From the NCBI GenBank assembly GCA_963597355.1, contig CAVBPR010000006.1:186001-250000 (forward strand): DNA of 64,000 nucleotides. Reading direction: 5' to 3'. Below are positions 47,852 to 57,710 of this stretch, one piece after another. The notes below the pieces were generated by a model. The model did not search any database. It saw nothing but the letters and a program-made list of their open reading frames with translations, and was not told where the DNA came from. The stretch is from UMGS1766 sp963597355 (GTDB lineage Bacteria > Bacillota > Clostridia > Oscillospirales > Oscillospiraceae). The translations under genes and the position numbers were made by a program. Each line of letters starts with the position of its first letter. Positions within the stretch are counted from its first letter, which is position 1.

Positions 47852-47889
47852 GTGACAAATTTCATGTGATGGCGAAAGGAGCACCCCTC

Positions 47890-48564
47890 ATGACTTATAA
47901 AGAAGAATTTATCACGTTTATGGTTCGTTCCGGCGTGTTGACTTTTGGTGACTTTACCACCAAATCCGGTCGTAAAACCCCTTATTTTATCAACACCGGC
48001 AATTATAAGACCGGCGCACAGGCTGCTCAGCTGGGCGATTACTATGCCGCCTGCATTCACGAAAACATGGGCAACGATGCAACCGCTCTCTTCGGCCCGG
48101 CCTACAAGGGAATCCCTCTGGTCGTTGCCGCATCCGCCTCTCTCTACCGCAACTATAACCAGGACATGCCCTACTGCTTCAACCGCAAGGAAGCAAAGGA
48201 TCACGGCGAGGGCGGCACCATGGTCGGCTATAAGCCCCAGAATGGCGACGTGATCGCCATTGTGGAAGACGTTGTCACTGCTGGCACCGCAGTGCGGGAA
48301 AGCATCGAACTGTTTAAGCAAATTGCCGACGTTAAGATGGCCTATCTCTTTGTCTCCGTCGACCGCATGGAGCGGGGCACCAAAGCCTGCTCTACCCTGG
48401 ATGAACTGCGGGATGACTATGGCATCAAGGTGTGCCCCATTGTCACGGTAAAGGAAATCATTTCTTTCCTGCATAACCGTCCCATTGACGGAAAGGTCTA
48501 CATTGACGACGAAATGAAGGCACGGATGGAGGCCTATCTGGCACAGTACGGCGCCACCGCCTGA
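47890..48564 (+). CDS. pyrE: Orotate phosphoribosyltransferase
   Basis: A 224-residue enzyme converting orotate and PRPP to OMP in pyrimidine synthesis. The PRPP-binding loop reads VIAIVEDVVTAGTAV. RKEAKDHGEGG is the flexible catalytic loop and FTTKSGRKTPYFIN the N-terminal substrate region. AAAGGAG precedes the ATG. No PyrR-like leader hairpin with U-run was found, so control is likely at the promoter. It stands alone, followed by a terminator before radC. Confidence 0.96.
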   Translation: MTYKEEFITFMVRSGVLTFGDFTTKSGRKTPYFINTGNYKTGAQAAQLGDYYAACIHENMGNDATALFGPAYKGIPLVVAASASLYRNYNQDMPYCFNRKEAKDHGEGGTMVGYKPQNGDVIAIVEDVVTAGTAVRESIELFKQIADVKMAYLFVSVDRMERGTKACSTLDELRDDYGIKVCPIVTVKEIISFLHNRPIDGKVYIDDEMKARMEAYLAQYGATA

Positions 48565-48587
48565 TTCAATTTCAATTATTTCTATCT

Positions 48588-48622
48588 GCAGGAGCCCGTT
48601 TCCCGGAGCTCCTGCTTCTTTT
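48588..48622 (+). terminator. Terminator of pyrE
   Basis: GCAGGAGC (48588-48595) pairs with GCTCCTGC (48608-48615), followed by TTCTTTTT. Confidence 0.7.
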
Positions 48623-48638
48623 TGAGGAGGGTATTGCC

Positions 48639-49322
48639 ATGTCCATTCACGATGGTCATCGAGGCCGTATGAAACAGCGATTTATGGAAAGCGGCGAAAC
48701 AGCCTTCAGCGATCACCAGCTCCTGGAACTGCTTCTATTTTATTCTGTCCCTCAGGGTGATGTTTCCCCTCTTGCCCATCGGCTCATGGAGCACTTCGGC
48801 TCTCTCTCCGGTGTTTTAGATGCTTCGGTGGAGGAGCTGCAGCAGATGAAGGGGGTTGGCGCTCATACCGCCTTTCTCTTATCGCTTCTTCCCTCTGTCC
48901 TGCGTCGCTATAAGCTGTCCCGTTCCAATGCAGATGCAGTCATTACCTCCTCTGCCGATGCAGGAGAGTACCTGCTTCCCTATTTTTTCGGCATGCGGAA
49001 CGAAGTGATCTATCTGCTCACTTTGGATGCAAGGGGGCAGGCCCTTCACTGCGATCTGCTGGCAGAAGGCAGTTTCAATCAGGTCAATCTGAACATGGAG
49101 CAGGTTCTTGAAACGGCTCAGCTGCACCGGGCCGCCTCCGTAATTCTTGCCCATAACCACGTCGGCGGTCTGGCCGTTCCCTCTCAGGAAGACATTGCCC
49201 TCACCCTTGCCCTAGGCTCCTTTCTCGCCGAACACGGCGTTCAATTTCTGGATCATATCATTGTAGCCGAGGATGATTTTATGTCCATGGTAGAATCCGG
49301 TTTTCTGGGTGGGAAAAACTGA
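48639..49322 (+). CDS. radC: RadC-type JAB1/MPN domain protein
   Basis: A 227-residue RadC family protein. The N-terminal part is a helix-hairpin-helix-like domain (LMEHFGSLSGVLDASVEELQQMKGVG). The C-terminal JAB/MPN domain has the metal motif HNHVGGLAVPSQEDI and an early Glu in LLAEGSF, so a zinc hydrolase fold is likely. The old link to DNA repair is doubtful; biochemical role unknown. AGGAGG precedes the ATG. Its TGA is 203 bases before uvrB, which has its own LexA-controlled promoter. Confidence 0.9.
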   Translation: MSIHDGHRGRMKQRFMESGETAFSDHQLLELLLFYSVPQGDVSPLAHRLMEHFGSLSGVLDASVEELQQMKGVGAHTAFLLSLLPSVLRRYKLSRSNADAVITSSADAGEYLLPYFFGMRNEVIYLLTLDARGQALHCDLLAEGSFNQVNLNMEQVLETAQLHRAASVILAHNHVGGLAVPSQEDIALTLALGSFLAEHGVQFLDHIIVAEDDFMSMVESGFLGGKN

Positions 49323-49399
49323 ACCGGCCAAGCAGACTCTGCTCCTTTGTTCTTTTCTGTAATCAGAAGGACGCCTCCATATCGGCGGGCGCGCAACAG

Positions 49400-49411
49400 G
49401 AACAAATGTTC
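49400..49411. promoter_or_regulatory. LexA (SOS) box
   Basis: GAAC-AAAT-GTTC is a perfect Gram-positive LexA site. It ends ten bases before the -35 at 49421 of the uvrB promoter, so the whole uvrB-uvrA-recD2 operon is likely in the SOS regulon. Confidence 0.85.
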
Positions 49412-49420
49412 TAAATCCGA

Positions 49421-49449
49421 TAGACAAAGCCGGCTTTTTGTAGTAAAAT
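49421..49449 (+). promoter_or_regulatory. Promoter of uvrB-uvrA-recD2
   Basis: TAGACA (49421-49426), 17-base spacer, TAAAAT (49444-49449). A leader hairpin, ACGAGT-ATGC-ACTCGT, follows. Confidence 0.75.
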
Positions 49450-49525
49450 CAGGCGTGCACGAGTATGCACTCGTAAGCACCTGTTGGCTTATAAAAACCA
49501 TCGTTTTCAGAAAGGAGAGGGCATT

Positions 49526-51493
49526 ATGGAGTTCAAACTACATGCCCCATTTGAGCCCTCCGGTGACCAGCCCGAGGCAATCGAAGCGCTGAGTCGAGGG
49601 GTCGAATTGGGACTGAACGAACAAACCCTGCTGGGTGTCACCGGTTCCGGAAAGACCTATACCATGGCAAAAGTGATTGAACAGGTACAGCGCCCCACCC
49701 TGGTGCTGGCACACAACAAAACGCTGGCGGCTCAGCTTTGCAGTGAATTTCGTGAGTTTTTCCCCGATAATGCAGTGGAATACTTTGTCTCCTATTATGA
49801 TTACTATCAGCCGGAGGCCTACATTCCTCACACCGATACCTTTATCGAGAAAGATTCTGCCATCAACGAAGAAATCGACCGTCTGCGGCTCAGTGCCACC
49901 GCTTCTCTGCTGGAGCGGAGGGATGTAATTGTTGTTTCCTCTGTTTCCTGCATCTATGGTCTGGGCGAGCCGGAAGACTTTGCTGCAATGATGGTTTCTC
50001 TCCGTGTGGGTGCCACCATGACCATTCGAGAATTATTGCAGCGGCTGGTCAACATCCGCTACGAGCGCAATGACATTGCCTTTGAGCGAAACATGTTCCG
50101 CGTTCGGGGCGATACCGTGGAGGTTTGGCCGGCTTATTGGAAGGATTCTGCCATCCGCATTGAGTTCTTTGGGGACGAGATTGACCGCATCAGCGAAATC
50201 AATGTTGTCACCGGCAGTCCCATCCGCCGCTTGAACAACATTCCCATTTGGCCGGCAACCCACTATGTTACGCCAAAAGAAAAGATGGATGCCGCCATTC
50301 AACGCATTTATCAGGAGCTGGAACAGCGGGTCCAATTTTTTGAAGGAGAGGGCAAAGCCATTGAAGCCCAGCGCATCCGCCAACGCACCCTGTATGACAT
50401 TGAAATGATGCAGGAAATCGGCTATTGCTCCGGCATTGAAAACTACTCCCGCGTGATTGATAACCGCCCGGTAGGTTCTCCCCCTCATACACTGCTGGAT
50501 TACTTTCCAAACGATTTTCTTATGTTCATCGACGAATCCCATGTTACCCTTCCGCAGGTACGGGCCATGTACAACGGTGACCGGGCGCGGAAAAACACAT
50601 TGGTGGATTATGGTTTTCGTCTTCCCTGCGCCTATGATAACCGCCCGCTAAAATTCGATGAATTTGAACAGCGGCTTAACCAGGTCATCTATGTCTCCGC
50701 CACCCCGGGGGAATATGAACAAACCCGCTCCGGTCAGATTGTGGAACAGGTCATTCGTCCCACCGGTTTGCTGGATCCGAAAATAGAAGTCCGTCCCATT
50801 GAGGGACAAATCGATGACTTAATCGGGGAGATCCATCAGCGAGTTGCCAGGGATGAACGTGTGCTGATCACCACGCTGACAAAGAAGATGGCAGAGGATT
50901 TAACGGAGTATCTGCAAAAAGTCGGCATCCGGGTGCGTTATATGCACCACGACATTGACACAATTGAACGCATGGAGATTATCCGCGATCTTCGCCTTGG
51001 CTCCTTTGACGTTCTGGTCGGAATCAACCTGCTGCGGGAGGGATTGGATTTGCCGGAGGTTTCTCTGGTTGCCATTCTGGACGCTGACAAAGAAGGGTTC
51101 CTCCGCAGTGAAACCGCCCTGATTCAAACCATTGGACGTGCTGCCCGCAATGCGGACGGACAGGTTATCCTCTACGCGGACAAAATCACTCCGTCCATGC
51201 GCCGTGCCATGGAGGAAACGGAACGTCGGCGAGAGAAACAGGACGCCTATAACAAATCCCATGGCATTGTTCCAAAAACCATTCGCAAGGACGTTCGTCA
51301 ACTGCTGGAAAACTCCGAGCCGGCCAAGCGGGATGGAAAACCCGTCAAGCAAATGACAAAATCGGAACGGCTGCAGCTCATTGCCAAACTGGAAAAGCAA
51401 ATGAAGGAAGCTGCAAAAATGCTGGAATTCGAGCTGGCTGCCACGCTGCGAGATCAGATTATCGAACTGCAGAGCGAAACAAAGAAAAAATAA
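49526..51493 (+). CDS. uvrB: Excinuclease ABC subunit B
   Basis: A 655-residue DNA damage-verification helicase of nucleotide excision repair. Walker A is GVTGSGKT, the beta-hairpin region is YYDYYQPEAYIP, and the DEAH-like box is FIDESH. Helicase motifs V and VI are GINLLREGLDLPEV and QTIGRAARN. The UvrC-binding coiled coil, KLEKQMKEAAKMLEFE, is at the end. GGAGAGG precedes the ATG at 49526. It is first in the LexA-boxed operon, 13 bases ahead of uvrA. Confidence 0.97.
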   Translation: MEFKLHAPFEPSGDQPEAIEALSRGVELGLNEQTLLGVTGSGKTYTMAKVIEQVQRPTLVLAHNKTLAAQLCSEFREFFPDNAVEYFVSYYDYYQPEAYIPHTDTFIEKDSAINEEIDRLRLSATASLLERRDVIVVSSVSCIYGLGEPEDFAAMMVSLRVGATMTIRELLQRLVNIRYERNDIAFERNMFRVRGDTVEVWPAYWKDSAIRIEFFGDEIDRISEINVVTGSPIRRLNNIPIWPATHYVTPKEKMDAAIQRIYQELEQRVQFFEGEGKAIEAQRIRQRTLYDIEMMQEIGYCSGIENYSRVIDNRPVGSPPHTLLDYFPNDFLMFIDESHVTLPQVRAMYNGDRARKNTLVDYGFRLPCAYDNRPLKFDEFEQRLNQVIYVSATPGEYEQTRSGQIVEQVIRPTGLLDPKIEVRPIEGQIDDLIGEIHQRVARDERVLITTLTKKMAEDLTEYLQKVGIRVRYMHHDIDTIERMEIIRDLRLGSFDVLVGINLLREGLDLPEVSLVAILDADKEGFLRSETALIQTIGRAARNADGQVILYADKITPSMRRAMEETERRREKQDAYNKSHGIVPKTIRKDVRQLLENSEPAKRDGKPVKQMTKSERLQLIAKLEKQMKEAAKMLEFELAATLRDQIIELQSETKKK

Positions 51494-51506
51494 ACGAGGC
51501 ACATTT

Positions 51507-54335
51507 ATGCAGGATCATATTTTTGTGAAGGGCGCACGCGCCAACAACCTAAAAAACGTGGATGTGCGCATCCCCCGGGATAAACTGGTGGTGCTTACCG
51601 GTCTATCCGGCTCCGGAAAATCCAGTCTGGCCTTCGACACCATTTATGCGGAAGGTCAGCGCCGCTATGTGGAAAGTCTGTCCTCCTATGCCAGAATGTT
51701 TCTGGGGCAGATGGAAAAGCCGGACGTGGACTACATAGACGGTCTTTCTCCCGCCATTTCCATCGATCAGAAAACCACCAGCAAAAACCCCCGCTCCACC
51801 GTCGGAACCGTGACGGAAATCTACGACTACCTGCGCCTTCTGTGGGCAAGGGTGGGAACGCCCCACTGCCCGAAGTGCGGCAAGGAAATTCAGCAGCAGA
51901 CCATTGACCAGATCATCGATCAGGTTATGGCGCTTCCGGAATCCACCCGCATTATGGTGATGGCTCCTGTCATTCGTGGAAAAAAGGGCGAACACCAGAA
52001 GGTGTTTGATGACGCCCGCCGCTCCGGTTATGTTCGCGTTCGCGTGGACGGCAATCTCTATGACCTTTCCGAGGAAATCAAGCTGGAAAAGAACAAAAAA
52101 CATACGATCGAAGTGGTAGTAGACCGTCTGGTCATCAAAGATGACATTCTCCAGCGGTTGACGGACTCGGTGGAAACCGCCACAAATCTTTCCGGCGGAA
52201 CCGTTTTAATCAACCTTGTTCGGGAAGACCAGGATTTGATGTTCTCACAAAACTACGCCTGCGAGGACTGCGGCATTTCCATTGAAGAACTGGCTCCCCG
52301 CAGTTTTTCCTTCAACAATCCCTATGGTGCCTGCCCCACCTGCTCCGGCCTGGGATTCCAATTGAAAGTAGATCCTTCCCTCATTATCCCCAACCGGGAT
52401 TTATCCATTCTGGACGGTGCAATTACTGCCACGGGCTGGAACAACATCCGGGGCGACAGCATTTCACGCATGTATTTTCAAGCTCTTGCGGAGAAATATC
52501 ACTTCCGGCTGGACCAGCCAATGAAGGAACTGTCTCAGGCCGCAACCGATGCCATTCTCTATGGAACAAAGGGCGAAAAGCTCACCATGACCTATGAAAA
52601 CGCGCGGGGCAGATCCACCATTCAACAGCCCTTTGAGGGAATTGTAACCAATCTGGAGCGACGCTATCGGGAAACTCAATCCGACAGCGCCCGTCGAGAT
52701 CTGGAAGAATGCATGAGCAATTCCCCCTGCCCCGGCTGCAGCGGGCAGCGCCTTCGTCCGGAGGTTTTGGCGGTTACCATTGGCGGAAAATCCATTCACG
52801 AGTTCTGCCGGATGAGTGTTACCGACAGTTTGTCTTTCCTTGACCAGCTGCAACTCACCGAGCAGCAGCAGCTGATTGCCGGTCAGGTGCTGAAGGAAAT
52901 CAAAAGTCGTCTTGGCTTTTTAAAGTCTGTCGGGCTGGATTACCTCACCCTTGGCCGAAGTGCCGCCACCCTTTCCGGCGGAGAGAGCCAGCGCATCCGC
53001 CTGGCCACTCAGATCGGCTCCTCCCTTATGGGGGTGCTGTATATTCTGGACGAACCTTCGATCGGACTGCATCAGCGGGATAACGACCTGCTGCTGGACA
53101 CCCTGCGTCATCTCCGTGACCTTGGAAACACGCTGTTGGTGGTTGAGCACGACGAGGATACCATGCGGGCGGCGGATTTTATTGTCGATGTCGGTCCGGG
53201 CGCCGGTATTCACGGCGGTGAAATCATTGCCACCGGCACAGCGGAAGACATTATGGCCTGCCCCAGAAGCATTACCGGCGCCTATCTGTCCGGCCGAAAG
53301 AAAATCCCGGTTCCAGCCCAGCGCCGAAAAGGAAACGGTCATTCTCTGACGGTACACAAAGCAGAAGAAAACAACCTGAAGGGCATTGATATCAGCATTC
53401 CACTGGGCACTTTCACGGTAGTCACCGGTGTATCCGGCTCTGGAAAATCCAGTCTGGTGAACGAAATCATCTATAAAAAGCTGGGGGCAGATCTGAATCG
53501 CATCAAGGTTCGCCCCGGCCGTCATGGCGGCATTGAAGGGGAAGAATTTTTAGACAAGGTGATTGCCATCGATCAATCTCCCATCGGACGCACGCCCCGC
53601 TCCAATCCGGCAACCTATACCGGCCTGTTCAACGACATTCGAGAGCTTTTCGCCTCCACACCGGATGCAAAAGCCCGTGGATATGGAGCCGGCAGATTTT
53701 CCTTCAACATCCGTGGCGGCCGCTGCGAAGCCTGCTCCGGTGACGGATTGATCAAGATTGAAATGAACTTTCTTCCCGATGTCTATGTCCCCTGCGAGGT
53801 TTGCAAAGGCAAACGATATAACCGGGAAACGCTGGAGGTCAAATACAAGGGCAAAAGCATCTATGAAGTGCTGGAAATGACCGTTGACGAGGCAATGCCC
53901 TTCTTCGAAAATCTCCCCAAAATCTACAATCGGCTCAAGACCCTGTACGATGTCGGTCTTGGATATGTAAAGCTGGGGCAATCCTCCACAACCCTTTCCG
54001 GCGGTGAAGCCCAGCGCGTAAAGCTGGCCACAGAACTGGCAAAGCGCTCCACCGGCTCTACGATTTATATTCTGGACGAGCCCACTACCGGCCTTCACTC
54101 CGCCGATGTGCATCGGCTGATCGATGTGCTCCAGCGTCTGGTGGAATCCGGCAACACCGTGCTGATTATTGAACACAATCTGGACGTTATTAAAACCGCT
54201 GACTACCTGATCGATCTGGGGCCGGAGGGCGGCGCCCGGGGCGGTGAAATTGTGTGTGTCGGCACACCGGAGGAGATTGCCGCCTGCCCATCGTCTTACA
54301 CCGGAAAATATTTAAAGAAATTACTGAGCGAATAA
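51507..54335 (+). CDS. uvrA: Excinuclease ABC subunit A
   Basis: A 942-residue damage-sensor ATPase with two ABC modules. N-terminal Walker A is GLSGSGKSSLAFDT; the second is GVSGSGKSSLVNE. Signatures LSGGESQRIRLA and LSGGEAQRVKLA, and Walker B segments YILDEPSIGLH and YILDEPTTGLH, are all present. Zinc modules include CPKCG and CEAC with CEVC. It forms the UvrA2-UvrB2 complex with the product of the preceding gene. A GAGG-type site precedes the ATG; recD2 follows after 31 bases. Confidence 0.97.
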   Translation: MQDHIFVKGARANNLKNVDVRIPRDKLVVLTGLSGSGKSSLAFDTIYAEGQRRYVESLSSYARMFLGQMEKPDVDYIDGLSPAISIDQKTTSKNPRSTVGTVTEIYDYLRLLWARVGTPHCPKCGKEIQQQTIDQIIDQVMALPESTRIMVMAPVIRGKKGEHQKVFDDARRSGYVRVRVDGNLYDLSEEIKLEKNKKHTIEVVVDRLVIKDDILQRLTDSVETATNLSGGTVLINLVREDQDLMFSQNYACEDCGISIEELAPRSFSFNNPYGACPTCSGLGFQLKVDPSLIIPNRDLSILDGAITATGWNNIRGDSISRMYFQALAEKYHFRLDQPMKELSQAATDAILYGTKGEKLTMTYENARGRSTIQQPFEGIVTNLERRYRETQSDSARRDLEECMSNSPCPGCSGQRLRPEVLAVTIGGKSIHEFCRMSVTDSLSFLDQLQLTEQQQLIAGQVLKEIKSRLGFLKSVGLDYLTLGRSAATLSGGESQRIRLATQIGSSLMGVLYILDEPSIGLHQRDNDLLLDTLRHLRDLGNTLLVVEHDEDTMRAADFIVDVGPGAGIHGGEIIATGTAEDIMACPRSITGAYLSGRKKIPVPAQRRKGNGHSLTVHKAEENNLKGIDISIPLGTFTVVTGVSGSGKSSLVNEIIYKKLGADLNRIKVRPGRHGGIEGEEFLDKVIAIDQSPIGRTPRSNPATYTGLFNDIRELFASTPDAKARGYGAGRFSFNIRGGRCEACSGDGLIKIEMNFLPDVYVPCEVCKGKRYNRETLEVKYKGKSIYEVLEMTVDEAMPFFENLPKIYNRLKTLYDVGLGYVKLGQSSTTLSGGEAQRVKLATELAKRSTGSTIYILDEPTTGLHSADVHRLIDVLQRLVESGNTVLIIEHNLDVIKTADYLIDLGPEGGARGGEIVCVGTPEEIAACPSSYTGKYLKKLLSE

Positions 54336-54366
54336 TCGAAGCTGCACATTATAGGAGGCGACCCTC

Positions 54367-56580
54367 TTGTCATCACAACATCCACAAGGCGAAACACTAA
54401 GCGGAACGGTAGTTGCAATTATCTTTCAAAATCCAAGCAACGGATTTACCATTTTACGCATTAAAACAAAAAGCGGAAGTCAAACTGTGGTAGGTGAAAT
54501 CGGTGATATTTCCGTTGGTGAGACCATCACCGCTGCCGGCACGTGGGTGGAACACCCCACCTTCGGCACCCAGTTCAAAGCCACTGCCATTGAAATTTCC
54601 ATTCCTACCGAGACAGATGAAATCTGCAACTATCTTTCCTCCGGTGTGATCAAGGGGCTGGGCAAACAGACGGCTCGCCGCATTGTGGATCGTTTCGGAG
54701 AGCAAACCTTCTCCGTTATCGAAACAGAACCGGAACGACTGGCGGAGCTCCGCGGCATCACGCTGAAAAAAGCGAAGGAAATCCAAGCAGAGTTTCTGGA
54801 AAAGGCCGGAATGCGGCGGCTGGTGGAGTTTCTCACTCCCTATGGCATGCCGGTATCCATTGCCCTGACCCTCTGGCGGCGTTACGCTGACCGCGCCGTC
54901 AATATCATCCGTGCTGACCCCTATCTTCTGTTGAACGAGGAACTGGGGCTTCGCTTTTCCGACGTAGATCGTATGGCCGCCGCCTGTGGCATTGCTCCGG
55001 ATGATCTGATCCGGGTTGAAGCCGGTCTCCAGTACACACTGACCTACAGCCTCGGCAACGGCCATTGCTTTCTCCCCCTGGAAAAGCTGACCGATGCCGC
55101 CAGCCGTCTGCTGCAATTGGACGATCCTGCTCTGATTGCCGAAGGTCTGGATGCCCTTCGCCTGCAGGGCAAGGTGTTCTGCACACAAATCGATCACCAG
55201 GACGCTGTCTACCTCACCTCATTGTATATGCAGGAAAGCTATATTGTAGAGCGCATTGCCTCCATGTGCCAGCAGGAACTGCTTCCGCCGGATCATATAG
55301 AGGAACTGATTGATTCCATCCAGCATGACCAGCACCTCGTCTATTCTGCAGAACAACGGAACGCCGTGCGGATGGCCGCACAAAAACAGTTCATGCTTTT
55401 AACCGGCGGCCCCGGTACCGGTAAAACAACCAGCCTGCGGGGTATTCTGGGGCTGTATGAAGCGCTGGGATATAAAACCCTGCTCTGCGCTCCCACCGGA
55501 CGCGCCGCCAAACGGCTTGGCGACCTGTGCGGCTCAGAGGCCTCCACCATTCATCGCATGCTGGAAGCCGGCTACGATCCGGATTCGGACCAGCTTTGCT
55601 TCAGCCGAGACGAGTCCCAGCCGCTGGAAGCAAAAGCGATTATTGTGGACGAAACCTCCATGGTTGATGTGCCGCTGATGGCCTCCCTGCTAAAGGCTGT
55701 TCCCAACGGCTGCCGACTGGTACTGGTCGGAGACCCGGATCAGCTTCCGCCCGTCGGTCCGGGGCAGGCCTTTCATCACCTGCTTTGCTCGGATGTTGTT
55801 CCGGCCGTTCGACTGACGACCATTTTCCGTCAGGCGCAGCAAAGCCGCATTGTCATGACCGCCCATAGTGTAAACGAAGGAATCCTTCCAGATCTGCACA
55901 ACCAGCAGGGCGACTTCTTCTTCCTCCGGCGAAGCGATCCCCAATCGGCCCTGGAGACCATTGTAGAATTATGCAAGGAACGTCTGCCGGAAAAGATGGG
56001 CATTCCTTCCGATCAGATTCAGGTTCTTTCCCCCACCCGCAAAATGACCACAGGCACTGCCAGCCTGAATCTGGCCCTGCAAGCCGCATTAAATCCTTCT
56101 CAGCCGGATCGACCGGAGAAAAAACACGGTTCCTTTACCTTCCGCATCGGCGACCGCGTGATGCAGATTAAAAACAATTACTCCGTCCTTTGGCGCACAG
56201 AAAAAGGAAAAAGCGGCGGCATGGGCGTGTTCAACGGAGACGTTGGCGTTATTTCCGATATCACCCCAGGCGGCGACATTGTAACCGTCAACTTTGACGG
56301 TCACATCGTGGATTACTCTGCCGATCGCCTCAATGAGCTGGAACCCGCTTATGCAATGACCGTGCACAAATCGCAGGGCAGTGAGTATCGTGCCGTCGTT
56401 CTGGCTGCGGTAAACGGCGCGCCCATGCTGCTCACCCGCAGTGTGCTTTACACCGCAATCACGCGGGCAAAAGAACTGCTTATCATTGTCGGCGATGACA
56501 ATGTCCTCGCCCGTATGGTGGCAAACGATCGCCAAACCCAGCGTTACAGCGGAATTCTCTGGAAACTCAATCAAATGTAA
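54367..56580 (+). CDS. recD2: RecD2-type ATP-dependent DNA helicase
   Basis: A 737-residue SF1B 5'-3' helicase. The N-terminal OB-like and HhH regions (about 1-180, with GVIKGLGKQTARRIVD) mark RecD2, found in bacteria without RecBC. Walker A is GGPGTGKTTS, motif II IVDETSMVD, motif III GDPDQLPPVG, and motif VI reads TRSVLYTAITRAKE. MTVHKSQGSE is motif V. The start is TTG at 54367, eight bases after AGGAGG. Being third in the uvrBA operon ties it to SOS-induced repair. A terminator follows the stop. Confidence 0.93.
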   Translation: MSSQHPQGETLSGTVVAIIFQNPSNGFTILRIKTKSGSQTVVGEIGDISVGETITAAGTWVEHPTFGTQFKATAIEISIPTETDEICNYLSSGVIKGLGKQTARRIVDRFGEQTFSVIETEPERLAELRGITLKKAKEIQAEFLEKAGMRRLVEFLTPYGMPVSIALTLWRRYADRAVNIIRADPYLLLNEELGLRFSDVDRMAAACGIAPDDLIRVEAGLQYTLTYSLGNGHCFLPLEKLTDAASRLLQLDDPALIAEGLDALRLQGKVFCTQIDHQDAVYLTSLYMQESYIVERIASMCQQELLPPDHIEELIDSIQHDQHLVYSAEQRNAVRMAAQKQFMLLTGGPGTGKTTSLRGILGLYEALGYKTLLCAPTGRAAKRLGDLCGSEASTIHRMLEAGYDPDSDQLCFSRDESQPLEAKAIIVDETSMVDVPLMASLLKAVPNGCRLVLVGDPDQLPPVGPGQAFHHLLCSDVVPAVRLTTIFRQAQQSRIVMTAHSVNEGILPDLHNQQGDFFFLRRSDPQSALETIVELCKERLPEKMGIPSDQIQVLSPTRKMTTGTASLNLALQAALNPSQPDRPEKKHGSFTFRIGDRVMQIKNNYSVLWRTEKGKSGGMGVFNGDVGVISDITPGGDIVTVNFDGHIVDYSADRLNELEPAYAMTVHKSQGSEYRAVVLAAVNGAPMLLTRSVLYTAITRAKELLIIVGDDNVLARMVANDRQTQRYSGILWKLNQM

Positions 56581-56639
56581 ACATCACTACATCGCCATAT
56601 TCAAAGCAATAAGTTTTGGCAAAAACCGGATTTCACTCC

Positions 56640-56674
56640 AAAAGCGCACTCTTTTGAAAGGGTGCGCTTTTTCT
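56640..56674 (+). terminator. Terminator of the uvrB operon
   Basis: AAAAGCGCACTC (56640-56651) pairs with GGGTGCGCTTTT (56660 on, one G-U), followed by T-rich sequence. Confidence 0.75.
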
Positions 56675-56738
56675 TCAGTTATTTTTAAGACTTATATGCT
56701 ACCCTTTTTCAGTAATTGAGAAAAGGAGGATTGCGCAA

Positions 56739-57710
56739 GTGATTGAAATCAAGAACCTGGTAAAGCGCTATGGCAGCCATCTGGCCGTAGACCACTTGAA
56801 TTTGACCATTGAGCACGGGCAAGTGTATGGCCTGCTTGGCTTAAACGGCGCTGGAAAAACCACCACCATGAATATGATCACCGGCTATCTCGCTCCAACG
56901 GAGGGAGAAATCATCATAAATGGCCACAATATTCTGGACGAGGCAGAGGAAGCAAAGCACTGTATCGGCTATTTACCGGATCAACCGCCCCTGTATCTGG
57001 ATATGACCGTGACGGAATATCTGAATTTCTGCGCCGAACTGAAAAAACTTCCAAAGGCTTCCCGAAAGGAATCCATTGCTCAGGCGGAAGAGCTGACGCA
57101 GCTCACCGACGTTGCAGGGCGGCTCATCAAGAACCTGTCAAAGGGCTATCGCCAGCGCGTTGGCTTGGCGCAGGCCATTCTCGGAATGCCGGACATCATC
57201 ATTCTGGATGAACCCACCGACGGTCTTGACCCCAAACAAATCAACGAAATTCTGACATTGATCCATAAACTGGGGGAGGAACATACCGTCATTCTCAGCT
57301 CCCACAAGCTGTCGGAAGTGCAGATTGCCTGTGATCACATCGTGATTTTGCATCAGGGCAAAAAAATCGCCGATGCTCCGGCAAAAGAGCTGGAAGAGCA
57401 GCTCAACGGCGCCCAGCGGCTGAGCATCACCGCAAAGGGAACTGCTCAGCAGGTCGGCGAACTGCTGATGAAATTCCCTCAGCTTGAAGTGGTCTCCCTG
57501 CAGGAACAGGACATGGTTTCCGACGCCGAGATTGAATATCCCGCTGACTGTGACTTGCGGGAAGAGATTTTCTACTGTTTTGCGGAAGCCCGGGTTCCGC
57601 TGCTGCGCATTGCTCCGGATTCCGCTTCTCTGGAACAGGTATTTATGGAACTGACGGAAGAGGCGGAGCAAACCGCATCGAATACAGACGAGGAGGTGCA
57701 GGAGGCATGA
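56739..57710 (+). CDS. ABC transporter ATPase (GldA-type)
   Basis: A 323-residue ATPase. Walker A is GLNGAGKT, the signature NLSKGYRQRV, Walker B IIILDEPTDGLD, and the switch is SSHKLSEV. The C-terminal extension of about 110 residues is common in gliding-type and ABC-2 multidrug ATPases. It powers the permease encoded by the gene that overlaps its stop (ATGA). The start is a GTG at 56739 after GGAGG. Together with the next three genes it forms a Gld-like ABC-2 exporter; the cargo is not known. Confidence 0.9.
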   Translation: MIEIKNLVKRYGSHLAVDHLNLTIEHGQVYGLLGLNGAGKTTTMNMITGYLAPTEGEIIINGHNILDEAEEAKHCIGYLPDQPPLYLDMTVTEYLNFCAELKKLPKASRKESIAQAEELTQLTDVAGRLIKNLSKGYRQRVGLAQAILGMPDIIILDEPTDGLDPKQINEILTLIHKLGEEHTVILSSHKLSEVQIACDHIVILHQGKKIADAPAKELEEQLNGAQRLSITAKGTAQQVGELLMKFPQLEVVSLQEQDMVSDAEIEYPADCDLREEIFYCFAEARVPLLRIAPDSASLEQVFMELTEEAEQTASNTDEEVQEA

